A stretch of 64,000 nucleotides of DNA from Synchiropus splendidus (lineage: Eukaryota; Chordata; Actinopteri; Syngnathiformes; Callionymidae). The notes beneath the pieces are model-generated. The model had not been told where the DNA came from. It searched no databases and saw nothing but the letters and a program-made list of their open reading frames with translations. The translations under genes and the position numbers were made by a program. The stretch covers positions 71,423,937 through 71,487,936 of the forward strand of contig NC_071334.1 of assembly GCF_027744825.2 (NCBI RefSeq). The letters are read 5' to 3'. The stretch's first letter is position 1, and each line of letters opens with the position of its first letter. Below, one piece after another: positions 13,195-32,877 of this stretch.

Positions 13195-14786
13195 CCACCA
13201 CCACCCACCAGACTCTCACCTGCGTCGGGCTTTGGGTGCATCAACTTGGAGGGAAGCTCCAGAGACGCCTCGCTGCAACACCAACCGCAGGAGCGACACG
13301 GTGGGAGTCTGTTACTGGGTGTGTGTTGCTGTGTGTGTAACTGTGTGTGTGTGAGTGTGTGTTACTGTGTGTGTTACCGTGTGTGTGTAACTGTAGCTAC
13401 CTGGATCCCAGTGAGCTGTGGGAGAAGATGACACTGTATGTGAAACCATGGTTCGTCTCTCACTGAGTGTGTGTGTGTGTGTGTGTTCCTGTACTTCTAT
13501 CTTTGCAGGGACAGCTACCAGTTAGTGACAACTCTCCGAACATGTTTGGCCTGGTTTCTTCAAGCCTGACTTTGAGGCTGGGGTGACGGTCCTCACAAGC
13601 ACAGAGCGAGACAGAGGTGTGTGAGTCTCACCCAGCAGCCGTCACCTTCAGCACCTCCTGCTTCACCTGCACTGTGTGCGCCAGTGCGTGTCGCGGCGGT
13701 CCTCACAGGCCGGAGGAGGCCAGGTTGGTGTCCTCGTGCTTCTGTGGTCCGTCCAAAGCCAGACCTCGTCGCTCCTTGTTGTGGGTCAGGAGAGGAAAGA
13801 GAGTGAAGCTCCTCTTCAGGCTGGTGCCTGCAGCCACGCGCTCGCTGCACGCACGCACCAGTCCCCTCCGCACGGACCGACACCCCCCTCACAACCCCCT
13901 CACAACCCCCTCACCCCTCGGACTCACCTGCTGTCTTCCTTGGCCACTGACTTGACGTACTTGTCGTTGGAGAACAGAACCACCTGGGTCACCTGATCAA
14001 CCGCACACCAGTGTCGTCAGCGGCCGTCGCCACGGCAACACACCCCACACTCACCTGACACACTGATGTCCTTGATGTTGCGGCTGGACGAGTTGGTGAT
14101 GGCCACCTCCACGAGCACAGGTTCTCCATGGTAGAAGGTCTGAGGCAGAGGGAGGCGGGAGGAGGGGTGCAGGGGGGCGACTCACCTCCTTGGCCACGCC
14201 CAGCGCCACGTGCAGCGGCCGCTCCGACATCAGAAACTCAAAGGTGGTCTCGGCCCCAGACTCGGGGCAGAACTGGACCTTCCTGATGGGCAGCCTCACC
14301 GAGGACCTGCAGACACGCCGCAGCGCTCAGGCTCTGCCCCCCACAGGAAGACTCTTATTTTGGCGGGCGAGCCTCACAGGCCGTGGTCACGGCGGGACTC
14401 TCACCTTGCCCTGGTCCGAGGGGCCCGGCTGGTGGTCCGGGAACTGAGGAGCAGGACGGCAGGTCAGAGCCCGGCCCCCGGACCCCAGGCCCCAGACTCA
14501 CCTCCAGGTAGAAGGGGACGGCCTTCTGGCCCAGCTTCCTCAGCAGCTTCTCCTGGACTCTGGTCCTGGTGAGGGTGGACCTGCCGGGTCAACGCAAAGA
14601 GCTCCCTGCTGAAGGCCCCGCCCATCACATCCATGTCCTGCCGGCCGTAAGCGAAGGTGCAGGAGAGCGTGACGTAGACTGTGGACGACAGGTAGGCTGA
14701 AGCAGGAGCGGTCGCCGGCGGGTCGCCACCCAGACACCGACCTTTCTGCCCTCTCAGCTGCTGCAGGTCCATGAGCACCACTCCAT
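12965..14786 (-). pseudogene. sag: Visual arrestin (S-antigen) remnant, probably a pseudogene
   Basis: Minus-strand exons clearly match arrestin. They read DGVVLMDLQQLRGQK (14786-14742), [112 protein letters not shown], and the C-terminal DLVFEEFKRSYLKG, ending at 12965. Visual arrestin quenches phosphorylated rhodopsin in photoreceptors. Several lesions are visible. No exon for the first ~35 residues exists before atg16l1. The conserved exon holding the CGVDFEV-type strand is absent between 14.32 and 14.40 kb. The FPD exon jumps from FPDH to QPGPSDQGK, losing the LPCSV-type strand. Near 14575 the frame shifts between ELFALTRQVHP and TRVQEKLLRKLG. An in-frame TGA follows NLASSGL at about 13.71 kb. 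The position between dgkd and atg16l1 identifies it as sag rather than another arrestin. Poor assembly could explain one lesion but hardly all. Confidence 0.8.
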
Positions 14787-14974
14787 CTGCAGCAACAGAG
14801 GAGTCAGTGAGCTCTGCTGCGGCTTTTCTCAGCAGGAGGCTCATTACAGCCACGTCCCTCGTGAGCAGCGACAGCGGCTCCAGCCAAGGTCACGGCTTCA
14901 CGCTGAGGCGCCGCACACCGCCGCTGGCGTCTGATCGGCTTATCTGCAGGTCTGAGTCTGCAGTCTTCCTGTCT

Positions 14975-15062
14975 CAGTGAGGACCTCTCCTGGCCATCGC
15001 CCTTTCCCCAGCCCCTGAACCGAACCATCCGAAACACAGGGCTCACCTGAGAACGAGGTTTC
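14975..15062. repeat. Copy of a dispersed GGGGACC/CCTCTCCTGGCCATC teleost repeat
   Basis: The segment 'gaggacctctcctggccatc' followed by 'gccctttccccagcc' recurs almost unchanged at about 37.56 kb and in weaker form at 23.24, 42.94 and 46.68 kb. It sits between sag and atg16l1. Confidence 0.6.
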
Positions 15063-15180
15063 AACCCTCACAAGATTCTCTCACACACACACACGTGCGC
15101 TCAGCCGTAATAAGTGTTGGGACAACAGGAAAAGTTCGAGCAGAGAGGAAGAGAAAAAAAAGACTGGATTTGTTTTCCTC

Positions 15181-15186
15181 TTTATT
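15181..15186 (-). promoter_or_regulatory. Poly(A) signal of atg16l1
   Basis: AATAAA on the minus strand, about 40 bases past the stop codon. Confidence 0.7.
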
Positions 15187-15226
15187 GTTGTGTCACACAC
15201 CGCCCGCCCGCCCGCCCCGGCGCCCG

Positions 15227-22009
<6,783 letters not shown>

Positions 22010-22465
22010 TGTTCACCAAACTGCCTGCCGGGTCACGACCTCTGACCCGGGACTGCACCAGACTGCCGACGAAGTTGCCGGTGCAGTTCTACACGGCCAT
22101 CGTCCAGTCCATCCTCACCTCCTCCATCACTGTGTGGTGCAGCAGCGGCACCTCCAGGGAGCAGAGCGGCCTGCAGCGCCTCTTCAGGAGCTGTGTGTCT
22201 CCAGGAGCCAGAGACGTGCAGGTGGGATCAGAGCCTTCGACCCTTCTCACCCTGGACATGGACTGTTTGTTCCTCTTCCCTCTGGCAGGAGGCTGCGCTC
22301 CATCCAGACCAGAACCTCCCGTCACAGGAACAGCTTCTTCCCCTCGGCCGTCAGACTGTTGAATTCGTGATCCGCCTTGTTGTTTTTTATTGGACTGACA
22401 GCACTTTATTCCTACTTGGTGGGACCCCACTGACCATGGCGATAAAGCAGATTCTGATTGAGCAG
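22010..22465 (+). mobile_element. 5'-truncated L2/CR1-type LINE, 3' end only
   Basis: The frame reads FYTAIVQSILTSSITVWCSS, then LQRLFRSC, and after a frameshift LPSGRRLRSIQTRTSRHRNS and FFPSAVRLLN. This is the end of the LINE reverse-transcriptase ORF found in fish L2-like elements. The 3' tail ends 'gcgataaagcagattctgatt', the usual L2-type terminus. It is truncated and frameshifted, so it is inactive. Confidence 0.85.
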
Positions 22466-22673
22466 GCCCTCAGCCAAGCAGCGCCGGCCCTGCAGTCCAG
22501 CCGGTCTCCCAGGGGCCTCTTCTTCAGCAACCCTGACACCGTGTGGAGCCCCGCCTCTCTGGGGCAGGAAGCATGGAGAACCTGGTGTTTGTGCCGAGCC
22601 TCTCCAGACCAAGCAAGGAGAACGCCTTTAACGTTATTCTGTAGTCAATAGTGTCACAAGGGTTTTCTTCAAG

Positions 22674-22679
22674 TTTATT
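22674..22679 (-). promoter_or_regulatory. Poly(A) signal of the Kunitz inhibitor gene
   Basis: AATAAA on the minus strand, about 190 bases after the stop codon. Confidence 0.55.
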
Positions 22680-22870
22680 CAGCACAAATCATCTAAGAAC
22701 AACCACAGGAGAGAAAATCCCACAAGGTCCTCCAGGGGGCGACAAGGCAGCTTCTGAAGTGAGAACTCCTACGCGATGACATCATCACACGCTCGGGCGC
22801 ATCCTCCTTCTAAAAGATAAATATAAAAGCAAGTTCTTCATTGGTGTCTGCGTCACACGCAAGGCTGGCC

Positions 22871-24859
<1,989 letters not shown>

Positions 24860-25416
24860 CTCTGCGGGTCAGAACCAGCAGACGACGCGGACCAGACTGG
24901 CGCAGTTCGAGAGGTCTCTCTCGAAAACTTCCGCGTCTGGTGTCGCAGTGATGTTACCTGCGCAGGTGCGAGGCCACGCCTCCGCAGCGTCATTGGCTCT
25001 GCGCCGACGGTGCAACCCGATCCACGGACACGGGATTTGGCTCATAAATGGCGGGAATGGCGCGTCACGTGACCGGGCTCGGAGCTGATGGCGTCCTGAT
25101 GGACAACGTTGGAGCGGAAATGAGGCCCGGAGACGAGCCTGCGAGGAGCTGGTGAAGATCACGACCACGTTTCCTCGGACGTCGATCAGGCAGGTGCCGC
25201 CGAGACATGGGCCGCAGGGGCCCCGAGGACCACATCCGGAGCCGTCACAGGCTGACTCACAGAGGTTCCCCAAACACAAGGGGAAAAGGGTCAGATGACC
25301 GTCATCTGACGTGCCACTTCCCCTGTTCCGTCATGTGACCTGGGAGTCTGGTTCCATTGGGCGGAGACGTCGTCACGGCGAGTCCACTTCTTCACTCCAG
25401 CACCAGGCAGGTGGTG
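24860..25416. promoter_or_regulatory. Shared promoter region between divergent Kunitz inhibitor and tm4sf19
   Basis: Only 557 bases separate the two start codons, which point away from each other, so both promoters must lie here unless upstream non-coding exons exist. No TATA box is obvious. Confidence 0.5.
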
Positions 25417-26247
25417 ATGATGTGTGTGTCCCGGTGCCTCTACTGCGTGGGCCTTGCTCTCATTCCTCTCGCCATCATCTCCATCTTGTCCAACGTCCTG
25501 CTCCTGCTTCCTGAACTGACGGTCCACTTCCTGCTGGAGGGTCACGTCACCAGAGAGGCCACCTGGGCCACGGGGCTGTGGGGGTCGGGGGTCCTGGTGA
25601 GAGCTCCGCGTGCGTGCGTGTCTCCGTGCCCGAGCGTTTACCTGTGTGTGTGTGTGCCCGTGTGTGTGTGTGCAGGTCCTGGTGGTAGCTCGGTCCTTCA
25701 TCACCAGCAGCAGGACCCGAGGCTGCTGCACCTTCAGACGCCAGGTGTGTCGGCGCGGCATGTGGCCCCTGCGGGGCGTGTGGTGTTCTGACCCAGCTGT
25801 GTGCAGATGTTCTGCCAGGTCCTGTACTCCGGCGTGTGTCTGGGGGTTTCGGGACTCTCTGGTCTGGTGAGCCTCACGGGTCTGGTCCGCGGTCCACGGT
25901 GTCTCTACAACAGCAGTTCCGGACCCACCTGGGGGGTTCCACTGAAGCCCAGGATGGATGGGTAAGAGCGACACACAGCGCCCTCTGGCGACCACCGGGT
26001 GACGACTGTGCGCGCCCCCTGCAGGACTGGCGTGTACCTCCACAACAGGAGCCTGTGGTCCCAGGTGTGTCTGCGGCCCAGCGGCGTGGTGCTGTGGAAC
26101 CTGGTGCTGTTCAGCCTGATGGCCGGCTGCTGCGCCCTGCAGCTGATCCTCTGTGGACTCAACGTCCTCAACACACTGACGGGTCTGCTTCTGGGACCGG
26201 GAGCCGCTCGCCGTGAGCAGGAAGCGGCTCGCAGCTCTAAAAAATAA
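25417..26247 (+). CDS. tm4sf19: Transmembrane 4 L6 family member (TM4SF19-like)
   Basis: Exons 25417-25596, 25676-25744, 25807-25961 and 26025-26247 join in frame to 208 residues. The L6 family of four-helix membrane proteins (not true tetraspanins) begins with a short MC..C tail, here MMCVSRCLYC. The second ATG at 25420 is equally possible as the start. Helices are visible as VGLALIPLAIISILSNVLLL, SGVLVLVVA, a third at SGVCLGVSGLSGLVSLTGLV, and a fourth at LWNLVLFSLMAGCCALQLIL. A large loop before the fourth helix carries the glycosylation sites YNSS and HNRS. The neighbour rnf168 supports TM4SF19, since both genes lie together on human 3q29. The stop codon TAA lies inside the AATAAA poly(A) motif. 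Confidence 0.85.
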
Positions 26248-26262
26248 ACCACTTTATTTATT
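26243..26262. promoter_or_regulatory. Back-to-back poly(A) signals of convergent tm4sf19 and rnf168
   Basis: AATAAA at 26243-26248 serves tm4sf19 and contains its stop codon. TTTATTTATT at 26253-26262 gives two overlapping AATAAA motifs on the minus strand for rnf168. Four bases separate the two signals. Confidence 0.75.
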
Positions 26263-26313
26263 GGTTTGCAGCTCTTTGTAACTAAGTGAGGCTGTGGACA
26301 GAAGTGTGGGAGC

Positions 26314-29164
26314 TCAGCTGCTCAGGTGAGGGAACAGGTGAGTCAGCGTGGTCTGTCGTGCTCCCCTGCCGCTGGACGGGGGTGCGGCGGGGCCTGCAGC
26401 CGGCCGTCTGAGCTGGTAGGCGCCCACCGATCCTTTCCTCCGGTCGGGCCCGCGGCGCTCCTTGTCCAGCTCCTCCTGCAGCAGCAGCGCCACCCGCCGG
26501 TCCTCCTCCTCCTGCTGCCGCCGGCTCAGCAGTGCCGCCTCCTGCTCCGCCAAGACCTCGGGGAGGGAGGGAACGTGTCCCGACTGGAGGCTGCGCTTGG
26601 CGCCAGGCTCCGCCCCCTCCTCGCAGAGCTTCCTCTTGCCCCCTTCTCCAGGCTGGAGCCCGTGGTTTCGGTCCAGCAGGGGCCGCTGCGTGTGAGCGAA
26701 GGCAGCTTGGACAGGCTCCGGGCCCGAGAGCAGACGGTTCTCCTGCACCAGGAAAGAAAGTCAGCGAGCGCAGACCAACACCGGCAGGTCCCTGGGCCCA
26801 CTAACCTTGTGGGAGGAAGACTTGGGGGCGGAGCCGGCAGGTCTGGCCGGGGCGGGACACAGAAACCTGCGGGAGGCAGAGCCAGCTGGCTGGAGTCACA
26901 TGCGCATGCTGGGGAGGCGAGAGACCCACCTGTCCATCTGCCCACTGCCCAGCGGCGTCTTCCTCTCCGCTGAGTTCTGTGGAGAGAGCAAGCGTTAGCG
27001 AGGTGGCTGTGCCAGAGAGCGCCGTCGCCGTCACTGACCAGCTGATGACTGAGCAGCCGCGCCAGCTGCTCGTCCGCCTGCCGCCGCCGCCGCTCCTCCT
27101 GCAGGTGCTGCTCCTCCTCCTGCAGCAGCTGACAGATGTAGGCCTCGCTGGCCTCGCGCTGCCGCTCCTCCAGCTGCCGCTGCTCCTCCCTCAGCTGCGC
27201 AGAGACATCCGATCCAGGTTCATCACAACTCCCTCTGCTCAGACCGCGCTCCGCTCCTCCACACTACACCAGGTCATGACAGATACGCTCACCGCCACCT
27301 AACGGCCAGGCGCAGGTACTGCAACAACATTGCCAGGCCTTGACTAAGGCTGTGTCCCATCTCTCCCCCTGACACTGGGTGGCTCTGCGCCTCACGTGTC
27401 CCGCTCCTCCTCACTGGCCGCTCACCACTTGATCACGTGATCCCTTCAAACCCAGGGAGCTCCAGAGCTGACTTGAAACCAGGTGGGAAGATGAAGTGTG
27501 GAGAGATGTCCAGGAGAGCACAGGACTTGATCTCACAACAGTGTTGGACAGGACAACAGGGACATGTTAGTAGCCAGGACCACTCTTCCCTGTGTTGACT
27601 CTCTCTGGTGTCACACGTCAGCCAGCCAAATGCTCCACCGTGTCCCACAACATGAACAATACAACATGGATGTTCAACAGTAGGTTTGGATTTCTCCTGA
27701 ACAAACCACAGTGGGCTAGCATCCAGGCTAACGTTAGCATCCTCACACCTCTGACACATCTGTCACCGCAACATAGGCCCCGCCCATTTCTCCTCCGCAG
27801 AAACGTTGGAGGGTGGAGGCGCTCACAACCAAGTGCTCGTGTTAGGGGGGAGACACGGGACCCGGCCTAAGACCAGACTCACAGCAAAGGCAGGTTGTGG
27901 CCCTGCAGAGGGGCGACTCACAGGACAAACCACTCCGTTAGGTGTGCGACGTCAGCAGATCCATCACCACAGAGAAAACTTTCTTCTGCACTGAGTTCAC
28001 ACCCACTCACGCACAGCGAGAGTATGGAGGGGCTTCTCTGCCATCCAGATTTGAATGCAAAAAGACACTGAATTAAAACTCAAACCTGACCACAGAAGCA
28101 CACAGCGTGTCATTATTGATTATCAGGTTTGAGCTCGTCAAAAACCAGTTTCAAATCTGAAAAAAGACATCTATATATTACTTACTTGAATCAAATGATA
28201 AATTTTCACACTGTATTGAAAACTTTTTTTGTATTCGAACCTTAACATCAAAAAATAATTTTGTTGATGATTTGTTTTGGAATTCAACTCGTTTTTCCAA
28301 ATCTGGATGGCAGAGACGTCCCTCCATATGAGAGAGAGTCAGCAGCCTAACCCTAACCCTAACCCTAACCCTAACCCGTTTGCAAGCGACGCTGGCGACG
28401 GCGTGAAACGCAGAGCCAACTCTGATGTCTGTTGAGGATCCAAGTGTGAGGACCACGACTCTCATCGCCACGGTTTATGTTTCCACCAATATTCTGCGAT
28501 CTTACCAGGAACTTGTGTCCCTTTCTTTCTCAACTTATTTCCCGTATGAACGTTCCTCTCATCCGCGGCTGAACCAAACAAATGCGAGTCAGTAGGCTAA
28601 GATGGCGGCCCGCAGAGCCAGGAGGAAGACACGGAGAGGTGACTCACCCTGCTGACCTCCTCCTGGTACTCCTGTCTCACTGCCCCAGGCTCGCTCACTC
28701 TGGGGAAGGAAGCTGAGAGAGAGAGACACACACACTTGTAAGTCCGGCGCCAGAGTCTGGTGCTGGTGAGCTGCTACCTGCCAGGTGGTCCAGGGGGAGC
28801 GTGTCCTGTCCGCTCAGGCGACGCCGGCACTGGTCGGGGAACTCTGCCTGGATCTGCTCCCACAGCTGCTGGTTGACCAGAGAATGGTTGCGGCTGTTGT
28901 GTCGAACCCACGTGGACATGCGTTTGCGACACATCGGGCAGCACAAGGTGGACTTGTCCAGGGACTCCAGGAAGCAGCTCTGCACACACACACTCCCACG
29001 TCAGATGTGTCCGAACCTGGAGCCAGAGGTGTGTGTGTGTGTGTGTGTGTGAGGACCTTGCAGAAGGTGTGTGTGCAGGGCAGCGTCACAGGCTCTAGAA
29101 AGATTTCCAGACAAACTGGACACGCGCAGTCGCCCAGAGACAGCGGGCGCCGTGCGTCCGTCAT
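26314..29164 (-). CDS. rnf168: RING E3 ubiquitin ligase RNF168
   Basis: RNF168 ubiquitinates H2A at K13/K15 near DNA breaks to recruit 53BP1 and BRCA1. The N-terminal exon gives the first half of the RING (CPVCLEIFLEPVTLPCTHTF), and the second exon (28979-28778) completes it (CCPMCRKRMSTWVRHNSRNH). The next exons read RVSEPGAVRQEYQEEVSR (28.65-28.7 kb) and a charged helix EASEAYICQLLQEEEQHLQE with QADEQLARLL (about 27.1 kb), matching MIU1. The last exon carries RRVALLLQEELDKERRGPDR and YQLRR, matching MIU2 plus the LR motif, and ends TLTHLFPHLSS. The middle is shorter than in mammals. The 27.3-28.6 kb intron holds a MITE and telomere-like repeats. The exon 1 donor appears to be GTCCTC, which is weak; the exact boundary near 29057 is uncertain. 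Confidence 0.9.
28025..28326. mobile_element. MITE with ~29-bp terminal inverted repeats and TA target duplication
   Basis: The left end TGGAGGGGCTTCTCTGCCAT continues CCAGATTTG. The right end is its reverse complement with two mismatches. The interior is AT-rich and non-coding. TA flanks both ends (28023-28024 and 28327-28328), as expected for Tc1/mariner-type insertion. The element is 302 bp long and sits inside an rnf168 intron. Confidence 0.8.
28346..28377. repeat. Interstitial telomere-type repeat (CCCTAA)n
   Basis: Five tandem CCTAAC-phase units (vertebrate telomere TTAGGG on the minus strand) over 32 bases, 20 bases from the right end of the MITE. Confidence 0.9.
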
Positions 29165-29275
29165 CGCACCTCACAGGCCTCAACTGATCTCCGTTCCTAG
29201 TGGGAGCAGAAGAGCATTTTGACCACGTTGAGTGCCAAAGAGAAATAATTCCAGGCTACCCACTGCGTGACTACG

Positions 29276-29378
29276 GAGCCCTGGATGTGACATGCACGAC
29301 TGTAGTTTTTTAATCCCGAGACAACAGTTCTATCTCTGGATTAAAAAGATAAAGTCATGCATGTCACATCCGGGGCTC
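29276..29378. repeat. ~103-bp foldback (near-perfect palindrome) element
   Basis: The arm GAGCCCTGGATGTGACATGC (from 29276) is mirrored by GCATGTCACATCCGGGGCTC (ending 29378). Pairing continues inward through TTTTTAATCC / GGATTAAAAA, leaving a short loop near 29322-29332. It is non-coding and looks like a small foldback transposon relic 112 bases upstream of the rnf168 start codon. Confidence 0.8.
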
Positions 29379-29819
29379 AACGAAGAGGAGGCCACATGTT
29401 CAAACACAGCATGACTTCTCGGTTCCATCCATGTCTTACAGCTGTCAGGTCACTCCTCGTCCTGTGGGGTTCCACCACCTTTGGGATAAGCCAGTAGTCG
29501 CGCCTCCTCATCGCATCTCAAATCGCGACACGCAAGATCAAAAAAGTTCATTTTGACGTCAAGTCTTCCGCAGCTGAGCACTGGAGCACCAGCATCAGAT
29601 AATGCAGTATCACGGCCATGAAAACCAGTTTATTGTGACGATGTCCGTCCAGTTACTTTCAATTAGAGTCTGACAAATCGCAAAAGAAAATGGTGCTAAA
29701 CACGTCACAACTGCAGCAGCATGGCCAGGTGTCGATGTATTAAATATGGATATAAGACCATGTCACACCACACAATCAAGTATTGCCATAAAAATACCAA
29801 TATGACACAGCTCAGGTTC

Positions 29820-30725
29820 AGGGGGAGAGAGCAGTGTGTGGCAGTGGTGCTGCAGGTGGAACACAGGAGCTCAAGGTGGAGGTGGGACTGCACCAAGGCT
29901 CCGCTCTGAGACCCTTCCTGTTGCCGTGGTGACGGACAGGTTGACAGTTGAGGCCAGACAAGAAGCCCCTTGGACCATGATGTTTGCAGATGACACTGTG
30001 ATCTGTGGTGAGAGCAGGTCAGATCAGCTGGAGAGGTGAAGGTTTGCCTCAGAAAGGAGAGGAATGAAGGTCAGCTGCAGTAAGACAGAATCCATGTGTG
30101 TGGATGAGAGGGAGCCAAGTGGACAGGTGAAGCTACAGGACGCAGAGATAAAGAAGGTGGAGGGTTTGAAGTACTGAGGCTCAACTGTCCAGGGCCATGG
30201 AGAGTGTGAGGAAGAGGGGAAGAAGCGGCTGCAGGCAGGATGGAATTGGAGAAAAGTGTCAGGTGTGACGTGTGACAAAAGGTGTTGGCAAGGATGAGAG
30301 GGAAAGGGTCCAAAAGGGTGGTGAGGCCAGCAACGTTGTATGGTTTGGAAACACTGAGGAGAAGACAGGAGGCAGAGCTGGAGGGAGCAGAGATGAAGAT
30401 GCTGAGCTTCTCTCTGGGAGTGAGTGCAGGATGATGAGAGGATCAGAGGGACAGCACATGTGCTCAGGTCTTCAGGAGACCAAGTCAGAGAGGCTGGATG
30501 GAGATGGTTTGGACATGTACAGAGGAGAGAGAGAGAGAGAGCCAGTACATTGGTAGATGAAGATGTTGAGATGTTGGAACTGCCAGGCAGCAGGTGGAGA
30601 GGAAGGCCACAGAGGAGGTTGATGGAGGTGGTGAAGGAGGACATGAGGTTTGGAGGTTTGAGAGGAGAGGAAGCAGAGGACAGGGGGAGATGGAGGAGGA
30701 TGATCCACTGTGGCCACCACTGAAG
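29820..30725 (+). mobile_element. 5'-truncated RTE/BovB-type LINE fragment
   Basis: After 'gtgggactgcaccaaggctc' the frame carries reverse-transcriptase motifs: a GLHQGSAL-type motif, then MFADDTVICGESRSDQLER (the catalytic DD box), a CGKEVKKRLQAGW-like motif, GSRWRGRPQRRLMEVVKEDM and GRWRRMIHCGHH. The 3' tail is AAGAAGAAG-rich. Frameshifts and stops break it into at least three frames, so it is inactive. Confidence 0.85.
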
Positions 30726-32877
30726 GAAGAAGCCCTCAGAGAAAGAAGAAGATGAAGATGAAGAAAAAGAAGAAGAGGTTCAGGGGAGAGGCTGGGGGAA
30801 GGGAGATGTCAATGACAATCCTCACTAAGACAGGAAGACAAATGTGTGTGTGTGTGTGAGAGACTGGGCCACTCGACACGCGGTTTCCTCTGAGAGTCTG
30901 AAATGACCAGATGAATCAGGTGGAGCTTGAGAGAGGAGCTCATGTGCAGGTGACGGAGCGCTGACACACTGCTGCCTCCTTCCTGGACAACGCCTCTCCA
31001 CCCATTATATTCAGATGTCGCCTCGATATCCAGATGACTGGCGACATCGAGATGTGAAGTTGTGAGCTCTTGGCCAAGTGATCCTGCGGCCCAGTTCGAC
31101 GCCCCCTGGTTCGTGGCACAAATGTCCTCCAGCTGAGCCAGTGCTGTCCGCACCAAACTATCTTCCATGAGAAGAGCATCGCTCTGAAACACTGCAGCTG
31201 GGAAACACCCCGATCCTCACATTCTGACATGGAAGCCGCTCACTCACACGCCCCGTGTGAACGGCTGATACTGGCCAGTGGTTCTGGACACGTGGTCCAA
31301 ACGCCGGCCCGGGCAGGACCCTCAGGTGGGTCGACCCAAAGCGGGAGACTGGAGTCCAGAGGCTTCAGAGAACCTGGGCACTGAGGAGGAACCATGACGG
31401 CACAGTGCGGTCAATTCGACAGATGTTGATGGGCGTGGAAATAGAAATTGATTTCCACCACGTCTGGCACTCGCCGTGTGGCACACAGCCGCCGCAGAAG
31501 CCCAAAGCACCAAGGTTGCCAATACACCAACATTTGACCAGAGACATGACACATGGCTGTGCGTGTGGCCACACTTCAATGATGCAGGACACAGACCAGT
31601 CAGCATCACCTGAAGCTGGCGCTCTGTCAAGACACAAGGGGCAGTGAGGCAAAAACACTGCCGCGGTTCATCAGTTACTCGTCATGGCTCTGTCATCGTC
31701 ATCGCCAGAATGGAGAGATTTACCGGGAAGTGTCCTTTGCCTACAGCGCCCGTCGCGAGTCTGCGGATCGGAACCATTAGCCCTTTTAAGAACTCGCCTT
31801 CACCGAGCGTGTGACGTCACCGGGCTTTCTTACCGGTCACGAATGGAGGCGGTAAGAAAGCCGCAACACGTGACGGGCTCTAGTTTCAAAGGGTGTTTTA
31901 ACTGTTCCCACGGGCCTGGTGACGATTCCACCAAACACTGCGAACACGAGCGCGAGTCTGTTGGCCGAGATCACGTCACGCCACGTCACAGGTCGGCTCA
32001 CAACAACAACTGTAGCTGAGGCTAAAGCTAATGCAGCTCAGCGCAACACGGCAGTTGGCGGCATCGCAAGCAAGCAAACACACACACACACGCAGAGAGA
32101 ACGCACACACGCTGAGAAGACGGTGGACCGTCAGCTCGGCGCCACTCACCAGAACCTCACGTGAAGTGGTTGCTAACGTTAGCCGTCACACCGGTGTGGT
32201 CCGCGCAGACTTCAGCAGCTCAACCGAACCTCCAGGACTGGCCGGGCCGGGGCCGAGCCCAGCGGACCGAACGTGGGCCGGGGTCCGTCCGAATGCGCGG
32301 CACAGTTTCAGCAGTTCGGTCCAGATCACCCGCCACTGGGACGGGAGAGACAGTCGCTGCGCGCATGCGCTGCGCTCCTCACGTGACCGGTTTCCCGGAC
32401 GCTCAGGGAGACGGAACCGCGTCGCGAATCGAGTCCGGTGTGGACCAACCCGGAGCACGGGGCCCAGCAGCTTCACTCCTGCGTCTTTCTGACGAGGCAG
32501 AACCGGCGGACAAACGAGGGTCTGGGTTCTCAGAACCTCGGCCGAACCAGACTGATCCAAGCGGAACCAAAGTGGGCGGCTCTAAAAAAGTGTGACTCAG
32601 GCGGAAGTGGCTCCGATAGGCTGGTCGCGTGAGTCTTCGAGGCTTTCTTCAGGACCCAGCAGCAATGTTGCACTGGGAGTGGGAACCAATCAGGTGTGAG
32701 CTGAACCAAACCGGGGCCAGTGAAAAACTTCTACCAATTCTTTTGCTTTTCTTCTTCACTGGTCTTCTGCACAGTTCAGAGTCACGTATTGAGGCAGAAA
32801 GCGAATGGACAGGGGGAGGTCAGAGGACTTTAATTCGCTCGGGTTGAAATGAAACTGCTGATGATGTCACGGACACG
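30726..32877. other. Intergenic region between the LINE fragment and the zinc-finger gene
   Basis: No gene was recognised. 31.68-32.65 kb is richer in CpG and contains GGAAGT motifs, as in a promoter, but no convincing coding exon follows. A short GT run lies at 30.84 kb and a CA run at 32.08 kb. Open frames at 31322-31658 show no family I know. Confidence 0.4.

Noticed and set aside
14804..15064. Possible arrestin first coding exon
   Set aside because: No arrestin N-terminal sequence (KRDFVDH-type motif) appears on the minus strand between the DGVVLMD exon and the atg16l1 tail; part of the stretch is a dispersed repeat.
31684..32019. Plus-strand frame starting MALSSSSPEW in CpG-richer DNA
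   Set aside because: It could be a first exon, but no donor, downstream exon or family match was found.
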